Shown one piece after another: positions 28,068 through 36,822 of a stretch of DNA of 36,822 nucleotides. The DNA comes from Clostridium puniceum. Lineage in GTDB: Bacteria > Bacillota > Clostridia > Clostridiales > Clostridiaceae. The stretch lies in the NCBI RefSeq assembly GCF_002006345.1, contig NZ_LZZM01000206.1:1-36822 (forward strand), written 5' to 3'. The position numbers were made by a program, and so were the translations under genes. Within the stretch, counting starts at the first letter, position 1. Each line of letters opens with the position of its first letter. Below the pieces are notes generated by a model that saw nothing but the letters and a program-made list of their open reading frames with translations, made no database searches and had not been told where the DNA came from.

Positions 28068-29639
28068 TTGGCTTTAGAACTTATAAAAGAGTATTTAGTT
28101 GGAATAGGATTTAATGTAGATTTAAATTCGCTAAATAATGCAGAACAGTCTATAAAATCAGCAGATAGAACAATTAAAAACTTTAATGATAATAGTAAAA
28201 AAGGTTTTTCAGAGTCATTTGATTCAATGAAAGACCTTTTTTCTTTGTTTGGTTCATCGGGTGCGGTTATAGGCAAGCTGTTTCCGGAACTACAAACTCC
28301 TTTAAAGAACTTAGCTGGAGATATTTCTACAGTAAAAAAACTATTTAAAGATTTAGGAGTAATGGAAGTTCCTGAAAAGAACAAAGAAGCTTCAAATCAA
28401 AAAAGAAAACCACAAACAAAAGATAATAATAGGAAGAGAAAAACTGAAAGTGCCACCCACCAAAATACATCCAATAATCAAAAAGTAACTGCAGATAATC
28501 AAGAAAATAAGGGATTATCTGTATTGCCTAAAAATACTGAACTATTAGATACATCTAAAAATCTAATTGAAAGTATATTAGATGCCAAAGATGCAACAAA
28601 AGTATTAGAAACTCAAGGTGGAGGTGCATTATCTAAATTTTCTATGGGGGCTGTAGGGTCAGTGTTAGCTGTAGTTGCTGCAGTTGCGGTTACGGTTACT
28701 GCAGTAAAAGGATTAACAAAATATCTTTCTGAACTGGCCCAGAAAGATATTGAATATGAAAAATTATCTAGGCAATTATGGACCACAAAGGAAAATGCCA
28801 AAGAAGTAGATATGGCATTAAAAACCATGGATGCAACAATGCAAGACCTTTGGCTGAGTCCAACGCTTATGAAACAATTTACTCAATTAAGAAAAGATTC
28901 GGCAGCCTTAAAACTTCCTAAGGAATATACAGAAAATCTTAAGGTTATTCAAGGCATAACTTTAGAATTCAAAAGACTTAAACAGTTTGGAGAATTAGCT
29001 TTTCAATGGATCGGTAATTACATTCTTAAATATGCTGCTGAACCATTGGCGGAATTAAAACAATTTATTCATGAAATTAATGATTGGATAGTTAAAAATT
29101 TGCCAGGTATAGGCAAGACTATAGGTTCTATTATTGGATTGATAGTAAGAGTTGGACTAGAAGTAGGGAAGGTTATAGGAGTTTTATTTAAATTAACATC
29201 ACCTATTTTTGCAATTATAAAATTGTTTGATAAACTTCCTGAATCGGTTAAAAATTTTGGTAAGGTTGTAATGGCGTTAGCTTCACCGTTTATTTTAATC
29301 CTAGGATTGATAGATGATATAATGACTGCTTTTGAAGGAGGAAAATCAGTAATAGGAAGTATTTTTGGACTTAGTAATGATAAAAAAGCGCTGTCCAATA
29401 TAGGAAGCAAAGTAAAAGAATACGGTAATAATACTAGAATTAACACTGTACCTTCTAGCTATGCCACAAATAATACGTCTAATAGCAATGTTAATACAAC
29501 TTCAAATAGCAATAATAAAGTTGAAACTAAGAATACATTTAATGTTTATGGTGGCAGTGATGCTAATTCTACGGCTAATGTAGTATCAAATAAAGTGAAT
29601 GGATTACATACCAGGAATATGCAGGGGGTGTTTAACTAA
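28068..29639 (+). CDS. Tail tape measure protein
   Basis: TTG at 28068, 8 nt after AAAGGAGGTG. 523 aa. N-terminal helices, a Lys/Asn-rich linker (QKRKPQTKDNNRKRKTE), a hydrophobic segment (~200-220, VGSVLAVVAAVAVTVTAVKG), and another at ~345-400 with Gly-rich GIGKTIGSIIGLIVRVG. The C-terminus is Asn/Ser-rich. It sets tail length; the short protein implies a short tail. The following gene overlaps by one base. Confidence 0.82.
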   Translation: MALELIKEYLVGIGFNVDLNSLNNAEQSIKSADRTIKNFNDNSKKGFSESFDSMKDLFSLFGSSGAVIGKLFPELQTPLKNLAGDISTVKKLFKDLGVMEVPEKNKEASNQKRKPQTKDNNRKRKTESATHQNTSNNQKVTADNQENKGLSVLPKNTELLDTSKNLIESILDAKDATKVLETQGGGALSKFSMGAVGSVLAVVAAVAVTVTAVKGLTKYLSELAQKDIEYEKLSRQLWTTKENAKEVDMALKTMDATMQDLWLSPTLMKQFTQLRKDSAALKLPKEYTENLKVIQGITLEFKRLKQFGELAFQWIGNYILKYAAEPLAELKQFIHEINDWIVKNLPGIGKTIGSIIGLIVRVGLEVGKVIGVLFKLTSPIFAIIKLFDKLPESVKNFGKVVMALASPFILILGLIDDIMTAFEGGKSVIGSIFGLSNDKKALSNIGSKVKEYGNNTRINTVPSSYATNNTSNSNVNTTSNSNNKVETKNTFNVYGGSDANSTANVVSNKVNGLHTRNMQGVFN

Positions 29640-30190
29640 TGGCAGATGAAATAGTAACGACTTATTTTTCAACAGCACAAGGTAATTATGTTTTTGATGC
29701 TTTTTTTAACATAAATCATGAGAGTAATTTAACCATTACAGAACACCCAGTGCAAATAGGAGCTAATGTTAGCGATCATGCCTATATGGAAGCTCAAAAA
29801 GTCACATTTGAAATAGGCATGAGTGATGTAATGAAAGATATATCGGCTACAGCGGTTGCCACATTTAACGGAACGTCTTCTAGTAGATCCGTAAATGCCT
29901 ATAAGGTTCTTAAAAAGTTACAATCCGATAGAATACCTATTAATGCAATAACAAGATTAGGGACATATAAAAATATGCTTGTAGAAACTGTAGCTGCTCC
30001 AGATGATAATAAAACTCTTTACGCATTGAAAGCTACAGTTGTATTAAAAGAAATATTTGTAGTAAATGTTACTACGGTAAAAATTTCAGCAAGACCGCAA
30101 AAATCAGAATCATCTAACGAAGGTGACCAAAAGCCACAAGAAGCTAATGAAAGTATGCTTTCAAGTATGCTTAAAGATATATTCAAATAG
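29639..30190 (+). CDS. Baseplate protein (Dit-like)
   Basis: 183 aa, starting at the last base of the tape measure stop. Typical is NLTITEHPVQIGANVSDHAY followed by VTFEIGMSDVMKD and a beta-rich domain (AYKVLKKLQSDRIPINAITR). This matches the Dit-like baseplate hub/distal tail family. C-terminal ~35 residues are low complexity (SSNEGDQKPQEANE). It would connect tube and hub. Confidence 0.75.
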   Translation: MADEIVTTYFSTAQGNYVFDAFFNINHESNLTITEHPVQIGANVSDHAYMEAQKVTFEIGMSDVMKDISATAVATFNGTSSSRSVNAYKVLKKLQSDRIPINAITRLGTYKNMLVETVAAPDDNKTLYALKATVVLKEIFVVNVTTVKISARPQKSESSNEGDQKPQEANESMLSSMLKDIFK

Positions 30191-30201
30191 GAGGAATTAA
30201 A

Positions 30202-30525
30202 TTGTTTATAATACCACTAACAACAAGCCCAAATCAAAAATTCACAAGTACAATACCAGTTGATGGTAAGAAAATAAAGTTTAATTTCTTCTTAAGATTT
30301 AATACAGAGGCTAAGTATTGGGTTTTAGATATATTTGATTCTAAAAATGATAGCCTTATTGTTTCTGTAAATCTTGTTTGTGGATCTAATCTTTTAGAAC
30401 AATACAGTTATTTAAATATTGGTTCAGCCTATATTTTAAAGGTGGATGCCACATTAGCTGGTGATAAACCCAATGAATACAACTTAGGAACTGATTTTTT
30501 ATTATTATGGGGTGATACTTTATGA
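30202..30525 (+). CDS. Baseplate plug protein
   Basis: TTG at 30202 with TAGGAGG upstream. 107 aa, beta-rich (IPLTTSPNQKFTSTIPVDGK, YWVLDIFDSKNDSLIVSVNL, LGTDFLLLWGDTL). The opening and closing motifs match the small plug protein of Pam3-type simple myophage baseplates. It overlaps the next gene by 4 nt, so they are coupled. Confidence 0.7.
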   Translation: MFIIPLTTSPNQKFTSTIPVDGKKIKFNFFLRFNTEAKYWVLDIFDSKNDSLIVSVNLVCGSNLLEQYSYLNIGSAYILKVDATLAGDKPNEYNLGTDFLLLWGDTL

Positions 30526-32468
30526 GCATAGAACAAACAGTATGGAGTTATTTAAGAAATAAAGGACTTCCGGAAAAAAGCGCAGCTGCTATAATGGGCA
30601 ATATTTATCAAGAAAGTAGTTTCGACCCAACCCAAATCGAAGCAGGAAATAGAATAGGCTTTGGATTGTTCCAATGGTCTTATGAAAGAAGGACACAATT
30701 AGAAGCTTATGGAACAGACCTGCAGCATCAATTAGATTTCTTTTGGAGTGAATTAACCGGAGAAAATACATCCTCACGTGGAGCGACTTTACAATGGATT
30801 AATAAAGGGAATTTTAAACTAGATAATTTCTTAAAAGGTAATGGTAGTATTGATGAATTAACAGAAGCATTTTGCGTTTGTTGGGAAAGAGCAGGAGTAC
30901 CGATGATGCAAAATAGAATAGAAGCTGCTAATAAATATTTTAGTCAATATACAGGAACTAGTCCAAGTCCAGACAGTGCAAATAGTAATTCAAACAGTAT
31001 AACTGTCGAAGCTACTAATTATCAAGTTGTTGCAGATAGTCAGAAAAAAGGTGACGTATTATTTGGTAGAAGGTATAGAATTACAGTTAGTGACTCCAAT
31101 GGAGACGGATTAGATGTGTCTGATTTGAGGTGTACATTCAATATAACTAAAACTATACAAATGGAGCCTAATTCAAGTGAAATAACAATTTATAATCTGA
31201 ATGCTAAGACAGAAAATTCAATCATGATGAATGGTAAAAGAGTAACTGTAGAAGCAGGCTATGAAGGTACACAATTCGGATTAATTTTCGATGGAGATAT
31301 ATTGCAAACTATTAGGGAAAGAGAAAATGGAACAACATTCAAGCTTACAATAATAGCTTTAGATTCAGATAGAGCTATCAATTTTGATATTGCAAATTTT
31401 TCCTTAGTGAAAGGGCAGACCGCAAGAAGTATAGTTGACCACATAGCAAATAAAGCTGAAAATCCAATTGATATGGGAAGTATTTCAGAGAAATTAAGCG
31501 GTCAAAAACTTACCAGGGGGAAAGTATTTTTTGGAAAAGCAAGCGATTATTTAAGACAAATAGCTAAAAGTAACCAATTGCAATATTACATGGATGATGG
31601 AAGATTGCATTTAATAAGTTTAGATGAGCTTCCGGAAGGCGAAATAATAGAGCTAACTCCTACAAGTGGATTAATAGGAACTCCTGAACAAACCGACTAT
31701 GGTATATCAGGAAGGTGTTTATTAAATCCACAAATTAAGTTAAACAGTCTTATTCATATAGATAATAGTACAGTAAGAGCAAAAAGAATTGATATAAATG
31801 GTTCAAATGCATCACCACAGGGAGGTACTGCAGATGGTTCATCAGTAACAAATAATGCTAGAAATACTATAATTGCAGAGGCAAGAAGAATATGTGATGA
31901 TCCTAAGGTTGAATATAATCAGGATTATAGAGGACAAACTATTAATGGTATAACGTATTGGGATTGTTCTAGCTTTGTAAAACAATGTTATGAAGTTGCT
32001 GGACTTTCTATAGTAGATATAACATGGTCCCAATACAAACAAGTTGCAAATGAAGGCGGAAATTTTATTTTACAATCTGATGCATTACCAGGAGATTTAG
32101 TCTTTTGGGGCACAGGAGATTCATGTCATCACGTTGCTATTTATGCAGGTGATGGATATGTTTATGCAGCAAGAGGTAAAGATGGAAAGTCACCAGTTGA
32201 CCAAGTTGCATATCATGCTTTATATGGAGATCCATCGTTTGGCCGACCTAAATGTCTTGTTGATGCAGATAAAGGAACGCTTCCTTCTGCTAGCTATGCA
32301 ACAGAAGGTGATAATGCATCTCAAACATTATTTAGATCACTTGATAAGGATGGAATATATAGAGTTATTAAGATTGTTTATGAAGGTGATACAAGAGGAG
32401 AATCATGGTATTCAAATTTTGAAACCATAGATCAGTTAGGTGGTGCAATTGCCACAGTATCAAATTAA
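30522..32468 (+). CDS. Baseplate hub with N-terminal lysozyme and inserted NlpC/P60 peptidase
   Basis: 648 aa, three modules. (1) Residues 1-~145: phage tail-tip lysozyme (KSAAAIMGNIYQESSFDPTQ with the conserved Glu, then FGLFQWSYERR). (2) ~165-435: hub (late control / gp27-like) with RRYRITVSDSNGDGLDVSDL and YEGTQFGLIFDGDILQTI. (3) ~445-590: NlpC/P60 peptidase, with C482 in WDCSSFVKQCYEVAG and H537 in CHHVAIYAGDG. The last ~40 residues (DGIYRVIKIVYEGDTRGESW) again look like the end of a hub, so the peptidase seems to be inserted within the hub. It opens the peptidoglycan during infection, cutting both glycan and peptide. Confidence 0.85.
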   Translation: MSIEQTVWSYLRNKGLPEKSAAAIMGNIYQESSFDPTQIEAGNRIGFGLFQWSYERRTQLEAYGTDLQHQLDFFWSELTGENTSSRGATLQWINKGNFKLDNFLKGNGSIDELTEAFCVCWERAGVPMMQNRIEAANKYFSQYTGTSPSPDSANSNSNSITVEATNYQVVADSQKKGDVLFGRRYRITVSDSNGDGLDVSDLRCTFNITKTIQMEPNSSEITIYNLNAKTENSIMMNGKRVTVEAGYEGTQFGLIFDGDILQTIRERENGTTFKLTIIALDSDRAINFDIANFSLVKGQTARSIVDHIANKAENPIDMGSISEKLSGQKLTRGKVFFGKASDYLRQIAKSNQLQYYMDDGRLHLISLDELPEGEIIELTPTSGLIGTPEQTDYGISGRCLLNPQIKLNSLIHIDNSTVRAKRIDINGSNASPQGGTADGSSVTNNARNTIIAEARRICDDPKVEYNQDYRGQTINGITYWDCSSFVKQCYEVAGLSIVDITWSQYKQVANEGGNFILQSDALPGDLVFWGTGDSCHHVAIYAGDGYVYAARGKDGKSPVDQVAYHALYGDPSFGRPKCLVDADKGTLPSASYATEGDNASQTLFRSLDKDGIYRVIKIVYEGDTRGESWYSNFETIDQLGGAIATVSN

Positions 32469-32480
32469 AAGAGGTGAAAT

Positions 32481-33071
32481 ATGAGCAGAAACGTATCAGA
32501 GATTATTGGTTCAGAAGATGAAATGTATAGAGGTATGGGTGATAATTGGAAGAATGTTTTGAGGGTTGCATGTCCTGGAATAATACAAAACTTTGATCCA
32601 CATACACAAACCGTAACAGTCAAGCCAGCATTGAGGGAAAATGTTACAAAAGAGGACTTTTCTAAAGAATGGATGGACGTACCTTTATTATTAGATGTAC
32701 CGATTGTTATACCTAGAAGTGGGAGGTACAGTTTAACTATGCCAATCAAGACAGGTGATGAATGTTTAGTTATATTTTTAGATTCTTGTATGGATGCATG
32801 GTTTACTCATGGAGGAATACAAAACCAGATGGAAAAACGTAGACATGATCTTTCAGATGCAATTGCAATAATAGGACTTTACTCACAACCTAATGTAATT
32901 TCAAATTATTCTACAAATTCATGCCAGTTGAGAAACAATTCAGGAACTTCGTATATTGAATTAAAAGATAATGAAATTAATTTACATTCAGATAAGATAG
33001 TTTTAAATGGGGTAATTTGGGACACGCATACTCATAGTGGAGTTCATGGTGAAACTTCAGGACCACATTAG
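32481..33071 (+). CDS. Membrane-puncturing spike (gp138-like)
   Basis: GAGGTGA precedes the ATG at 32481. 196 aa. N-terminal OB-like fold with RVACPGIIQNFDPHTQTVTV; GDECLVIFLDSCMDAWF; then a short beta-helix (CQLRNNSGTSYIELKDNEIN) and a His-rich tip (WDTHTHSGVHGETSGPH) that likely binds a metal ion. It is the trimeric needle at the tube end. Confidence 0.8.
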   Translation: MSRNVSEIIGSEDEMYRGMGDNWKNVLRVACPGIIQNFDPHTQTVTVKPALRENVTKEDFSKEWMDVPLLLDVPIVIPRSGRYSLTMPIKTGDECLVIFLDSCMDAWFTHGGIQNQMEKRRHDLSDAIAIIGLYSQPNVISNYSTNSCQLRNNSGTSYIELKDNEINLHSDKIVLNGVIWDTHTHSGVHGETSGPH

Positions 33072-33087
33072 TTAGGAGGCGATTCTA

Positions 33088-33450
33088 ATTAGATACAGAA
33101 AATTAGATATAAATGGAGATTATTCATTTGGAAAAGGTCAACAAGATTTAACATATGGTTCATATGCAGTTGCTCAAGCAATTCAAACTAGACTTTTACT
33201 ATTACAAGGAGAGTGGTGGGAAGATGTCGAGGATGGCCTACCACTTTTTCAGCAAATATTAGGACAACCAGGAGCAAAGAACAATTTAACTATAACCGAT
33301 TCATTAATCAAAGAAAGAATAATAGAGACTCAGGATGTAATTGGAATTGAAGAATTCTCAAGTTCTTATGATTCTGAAAATAGATCATATTCATTTGAGT
33401 GCACAGTCAATACAAAGTATGGAACTATTTCGTTAACTAATACTTTATAA
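33088..33450 (+). CDS. Baseplate wedge protein, gp25-like, with apparent ATT start
   Basis: The frame from 33076 to TAA at 33448-33450 has no ATG, GTG or TTG codon at all. GGAGG (33075-33079) lies 8 nt before an ATT at 33088, which gives 120 aa beginning (M)RYRKLDINGDYSFGKGQQDL, just as gp25/W-like baseplate proteins begin. It contains QTRLLLLQGEWWEDVEDGLP, the family signature, and ends EFSSSYDSENRSY then a beta hairpin. Between the spike and gpJ genes a gp25-like gene is expected. So the gene is real and seems to use an AUU start, or its start was mutated. It would be missed by ordinary gene finding. Confidence 0.85.
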   Translation: MRYRKLDINGDYSFGKGQQDLTYGSYAVAQAIQTRLLLLQGEWWEDVEDGLPLFQQILGQPGAKNNLTITDSLIKERIIETQDVIGIEEFSSSYDSENRSYSFECTVNTKYGTISLTNTL

Positions 33451-33467
33451 AGGAAGGAGGTAGTTAT

Positions 33468-34643
33468 ATGGCGTATTTTGCACCTTACATTGATGCAACT
33501 GGTCTTCATATTGATACATATATTAACTTAAGAGATTCAATTGTGGATGAAGCTAAAAATATATTTGGCCAAGATATTTATTTAGGGAATGACAGTCAAG
33601 ATTATCAATTAATAGCCACACTTTCTGAATATATGTATGACGTTTTACAGGCTATACAATTGTCTTATAACAATAGAAGCCCCGCAACAGCAATAGGAAG
33701 CGGTTTAGATGGAATTGTAAAAATAAATGGTATAAAAAGAAAATCTGCAAGTTATAGCACTGTTCTGGTGGTAATTACAGGAGTAGCGGATACTGTAATA
33801 AAAAATGGAATTGTATTAGATAAAGGTAGTTTCAAATGGGATTTACCCACATTAGTTACAATTCCAAGTGATGGACAAATAGAGGTGTTAGCAAAGTGTC
33901 AAATACCAGGTCCTGTTGTTGCAAACCCAGGAGATATAATTAATATATTTAATCCTACTTATGGATGGAACGGAGTATACAATTCAACAAATGCAGAACT
34001 AGGAGCAAATATTGAAGATGATAGTAAGCTTAGAAAAAGACAATCTTTAAGTACTGCGCAACCTAGCAGGACAATGCTAGAAGGAACTAGCGGAGCTGTA
34101 GCACAAGTAAAGGATGTTACAAGATCAAAAGTATATGAAAATGATACTAATCAAGTTGATGCAAGAGGATTACCACCACACTCAATAACAGCAGTTGTAG
34201 AAGGTGGAGCGAATGAAGATATAGCAAATGCAATTTTTATTCATAAAGGTATAGGTTGTTTTTCCAACGGTGACATAATTATAAATGTAACAGATTCTAA
34301 AAATCAAGTAACTCCAATAAGATTTTTTAGGCCAGTATATGTTGATATAGAATTAACCATAAATATTAAATCTTTAAATGGATATACAACGGCAACTACA
34401 AATTCTATAAAAGAAAATTTACAAACTTGCTTAAACTCTATGGAAATAGGAAGTGGATTGACAATATCTAGTTTATGGGGTGTGGCCCTGCAAGCTATGC
34501 CTAATTTAATGGACCCTATGTTTTCTATAACTTCAATTACTGCAGCTAGACTAGGAGAAGTTCAAGGTGCTAGTGACATTAATTTAAAATATAATGAGGT
34601 TTGCAGAGGGAATATAAATAAGATTACTGCAAATGTAGTATAG
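33468..34643 (+). CDS. Baseplate wedge protein J (gp47-like)
   Basis: GGAAGGAGG precedes the ATG at 33468. 391 aa. Features are the N-terminal FAPYIDATGLHIDTYINLRD and DSQDYQLIATLSEYMYDVLQ, the STAQPSRTMLEGTSGAVAQV loop, and DARGLPPHSITAVVEGGANE. Baseplate J proteins link the hub to the tail fibres and trigger sheath contraction. Full length. Confidence 0.85.
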   Translation: MAYFAPYIDATGLHIDTYINLRDSIVDEAKNIFGQDIYLGNDSQDYQLIATLSEYMYDVLQAIQLSYNNRSPATAIGSGLDGIVKINGIKRKSASYSTVLVVITGVADTVIKNGIVLDKGSFKWDLPTLVTIPSDGQIEVLAKCQIPGPVVANPGDIINIFNPTYGWNGVYNSTNAELGANIEDDSKLRKRQSLSTAQPSRTMLEGTSGAVAQVKDVTRSKVYENDTNQVDARGLPPHSITAVVEGGANEDIANAIFIHKGIGCFSNGDIIINVTDSKNQVTPIRFFRPVYVDIELTINIKSLNGYTTATTNSIKENLQTCLNSMEIGSGLTISSLWGVALQAMPNLMDPMFSITSITAARLGEVQGASDINLKYNEVCRGNINKITANVV

Positions 34644-34654
34644 AGGAGGATGTT

Positions 34655-35401
34655 ATGGCAATAGATAAATACTTAGATAACATAACTTCTGAACATAGAG
34701 ATAAACCTAAATTCATTAGCTGGCTTAGTAAAAACCTTGAAATTATAGATGGTGCTTATTTGCTTATGAAAGAAATGGATAGCAATTTTGACTTAGATAA
34801 TGCAATAGGTGTCCAATTAGGTAAATTAGGAACTATCATAGGAAGAAGTAGGATTCTTTCGTTTCAACCGGTTAATGGATATAGTCCTATTTTAGATGAT
34901 GAAATGTCTAGATTGGTTTTTAAAACTAAAATAGCTATGAATAACTGGGGAGGAACTGTGCCAGAAATGTATGATATTTGGGATAATATTTTTGGGCAGG
35001 ATGATGATCTTGATCTGCAATTAGAAGATAATCAAGACATGAGTTTTAATGCTTATATAACTGGTTACGTTGATCCAATACAGCAAGAACTTATTCAACA
35101 TCAATATATTATTCCAAAGCCAGAAGGAGTAAGAGTTAATTACATTGGAAGGTCTAAAATTCCCTTTGATGTTTATTCTGCAATAGTTGTATCGGTGTGC
35201 CAGACAGAAGTTATAAACATGGATTTTGACCAATCAGAAAAAATTGATTTGGGTGGATATTCAAGAATCACAGTTCAACAAATAAAAACGGAAACTATAA
35301 ACTTGGATAACAAATCGAATCATTTTGACTATTTAGTGGACCAAGATGGGAAATTATTAATAGATCAAGAGGGCAAATATTTAGTTGAAAGGAAGGTGTG
35401 A
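34655..35401 (+). CDS. Baseplate/tail-fibre connector (DUF2612)
   Basis: AGAGGAGG precedes the ATG at 34655. 248 aa. Residues 1-170 match DUF2612 (LGKLGTIIGRSRILSFQPVNG, LVFKTKIAMNNWGGTVPEMYDIW). The C-terminal part is more variable and ends in a repeat-like LLIDQEGKYLVERK that suggests a fibre docking region. It stops just before the fibre gene. Confidence 0.78.
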   Translation: MAIDKYLDNITSEHRDKPKFISWLSKNLEIIDGAYLLMKEMDSNFDLDNAIGVQLGKLGTIIGRSRILSFQPVNGYSPILDDEMSRLVFKTKIAMNNWGGTVPEMYDIWDNIFGQDDDLDLQLEDNQDMSFNAYITGYVDPIQQELIQHQYIIPKPEGVRVNYIGRSKIPFDVYSAIVVSVCQTEVINMDFDQSEKIDLGGYSRITVQQIKTETINLDNKSNHFDYLVDQDGKLLIDQEGKYLVERKV

Positions 35402-35404
35402 TAA

Positions 35405-36822
35405 ATGAATGAAGGAACCAGGTTTCCTGGAAATTATCCAACGGTAATTCCTGAAGAAAATGATTTGGCCATGATAATACAAAATGGATCTATTAAATTG
35501 TCTAAGTTCAGTAATATAGGCGATAGTGATTTTAGAAATGAAATTAAAACCGCTAGAGGTACTGAAGCAAGTTTGGGAATTAGATTAAATGTAATTGATG
35601 ATAAAGTTGCTAATGTCGAAACTAATAAAGCTGATAAAGATCTTGTTTTTACTAAAGAAGAAGTACTGCAAAAAATAGCAGATTTAATAAATTCAGCACC
35701 TGAGACCCTTGATACTTTTAAAGAGATTGCGGATGCATTAGGTAATGATCCAAACTTTGCTACAACAATAATAAATCTGTTAGGGAAGAAAGTTGATAAA
35801 GTAGAGGGTGAATCATTAGTAAGTAGTGAGGATTGGGAAGGTGTAAGAACAGAAATAAATAATGCAAAGAGCACGTTTTCGAGTATAGATGAAAGATTAA
35901 AAAGCGTTGTAAGCAATATTTTTAAAGGTAATTTGTACATTACAACTAATTCAGGAAATAACTATTCAGTGATGGTTCCTGAATTAACTATACTTAGTGA
36001 TGGATATCCGTTAACAGTTAAATTCAATGAAGCAAGTACAGGAGCTATAACGGTTAACCCAAATGGTTTGGGTAATAAAAATGTTGTAGATTACTTTGGA
36101 AACCCAGTTACTAATGTACGAAAAGATTTAATAGCAAATCTTATATACGATGCTGTTAATTCAAATTTTCAATTATTGGGTAAGGGAGGTGGTGGAAACG
36201 TAACAGCTGATAAAATGTTAAATGGTATTACAGCGACAGGAAATAATGGACCAATTGTAGGCTCTATGGTAGACAATGGAGCAGCTATTATCATGCCAGG
36301 TACAACAAATAAAATAATTACAAAAGGCTATCATAATGGCAATGGGTATGTACATGGAGAACCAAACTTATTAAGTGAAAATATAAAAGCTAATAAAAGT
36401 ATGTTTGGTATTCAAGGAAAAGCTTCTGTCGTAGATACATCCGATGCATTAGCTACTGCAGCACAATTATTATCTGGTGTATCCGCTTACGTAAATGGAA
36501 ATAAGATTATTGGCAATATACCTAATAATTATGGTGTATGGCAATATGCTCAGCAGGTGCAGCCTGCAAGTGGAAGATTACATATGTATATTCCACGAGG
36601 ATATTATGACCCAGCAGGAGGAACTGGTGTATATTATGATTCAGCTGACTATATAGCTTCAAATATTACAAATGGTAAAAATATATTTGGACTAATTGGA
36701 AGTGCTACAGCAGCAAGTTTAGGTGGAAGGGGATATGCCGCTGGTACCGCAGAGGGAAATGCTACTGTAAGCCTATCCTTCACTCCTTCTATAGTTGTAA
36801 TAAGTTATTATTATGACGCAAA
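35405..36822 (+). CDS. Tail fibre, 3' end outside the window
   Basis: ATG at 35405 after GGAAGGTGTG; the frame is open to the last base (>472 codons). N-terminal ~75 residues attach to the baseplate (NEGTRFPGNYPTVIPEENDL). Then comes the tail-fibre segment (VLQKIADLINSAPETLDTFKEI ... TTIINLLGKKVDK), common in phage fibres. Residues 200-460 show short beta repeats with VNGNKIIGNIPNN-type turns (DALATAAQLLSGVSAYVNG) that form trimeric fibre shafts. The receptor-binding tip lies outside the window. Confidence 0.82.
   Translation, partial: MNEGTRFPGNYPTVIPEENDLAMIIQNGSIKLSKFSNIGDSDFRNEIKTARGTEASLGIRLNVIDDKVANVETNKADKDLVFTKEEVLQKIADLINSAPETLDTFKEIADALGNDPNFATTIINLLGKKVDKVEGESLVSSEDWEGVRTEINNAKSTFSSIDERLKSVVSNIFKGNLYITTNSGNNYSVMVPELTILSDGYPLTVKFNEASTGAITVNPNGLGNKNVVDYFGNPVTNVRKDLIANLIYDAVNSNFQLLGKGGGGNVTADKMLNGITATGNNGPIVGSMVDNGAAIIMPGTTNKIITKGYHNGNGYVHGEPNLLSENIKANKSMFGIQGKASVVDTSDALATAAQLLSGVSAYVNGNKIIGNIPNNYGVWQYAQQVQPASGRLHMYIPRGYYDPAGGTGVYYDSADYIASNITNGKNIFGLIGSATAASLGGRGYAAGTAEGNATVSLSFTPSIVVISYYYDA

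Noticed and set aside
27995..28384. Minus-strand 129-aa frame
   Set aside because: It covers the chaperone/tape measure junction on the opposite strand with no ribosome binding site; a mirror of real genes.
32134..32430. Plus-strand 98-aa frame inside the hub gene
   Set aside because: It lies within the NlpC/P60 coding region in another frame, without a ribosome binding site; the hub frame has intact catalytic residues.
35434..35940. Minus-strand 168-aa frame
   Set aside because: It is the complement of the tail fibre frame, which is open to the window end and has clear fibre motifs.

Overview
The window is part of a temperate phage with a contractile tail (myovirus morphology) from a low-GC Firmicute, most likely a Clostridium. 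The reasons are the very AT-rich coding sequence, strong AGGAGG-type ribosome binding sites, frequent TTG and GTG starts, and protein families typical of clostridial prophages. Almost every gene is on the plus strand. The species cannot be read from the sequence. No lysis genes, tRNAs, rRNAs or CRISPR arrays are seen. The window opens inside a ParB-like gene and ends inside a tail-fibre gene.

Layout. (1) 1-3010: 3' end of a ParB-like protein, then small early or accessory genes (Cys-rich peptide, coiled-coil protein, ASCH-like protein). (2) 3023-6300: two cargo cassettes, each preceded by a copy of a ~65 bp repeat containing an rrn boxA-like motif. The first is an unknown protein plus an XRE-ImmA/IrrE metallopeptidase, with a near-consensus sigma-A promoter and a terminator. 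The second is a two-TM SLATT-like membrane protein with its own promoter and terminator. (3) 6346-11002: a tyrosine recombinase with a foreign N-terminus, small HTH regulators, an 11-bp tandem repeat, an orphan C5 DNA methyltransferase, a zinc-ribbon protein, a second tyrosine recombinase and a sigma-like late regulator. (4) 11003-13182: a small serine recombinase with dyad sites upstream, a type I toxin-antitoxin-like locus on the minus strand (31-aa holin-like toxin, a second 25-aa hydrophobic peptide, an opposing small RNA), and a secreted-protein cassette bounded by two related hairpins. (5) 13196-17110: small and large terminase, a divergent second copy of the major capsid protein, and a second small serine recombinase with two 36-bp dyad sites. 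(6) 17135-23843: portal, MuF-like protein, two accessory genes, capsid protease/scaffold with an internal start, decoration protein and major capsid protein. (7) 23852-36822: head-tail connectors, terminator, sheath, tube, tail assembly chaperone with a -1 frameshift, tape measure, baseplate genes including a three-part lysozyme/hub/NlpC-P60 protein and a gp25-like gene with no usable AUG/GUG/UUG start, and a tail fibre.

How it fits together. The structural genes from 13196 on form a recognisable virion-building programme of the DUF1073/DUF2213/DUF2184/DUF3383 type. Intrinsic terminators between modules probably set expression ratios. Upstream, the ParB-like gene, two resolvase-type recombinases with their own sites and a type I addiction-like locus are a plasmid-style maintenance set, which raises the possibility of a phage-plasmid. 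The features that most deserve a second look are the capsid paralogue next to a resolvase, the boxA-tagged cargo cassettes, the AUU-start baseplate gene and the hairpin-bracketed secreted protein.
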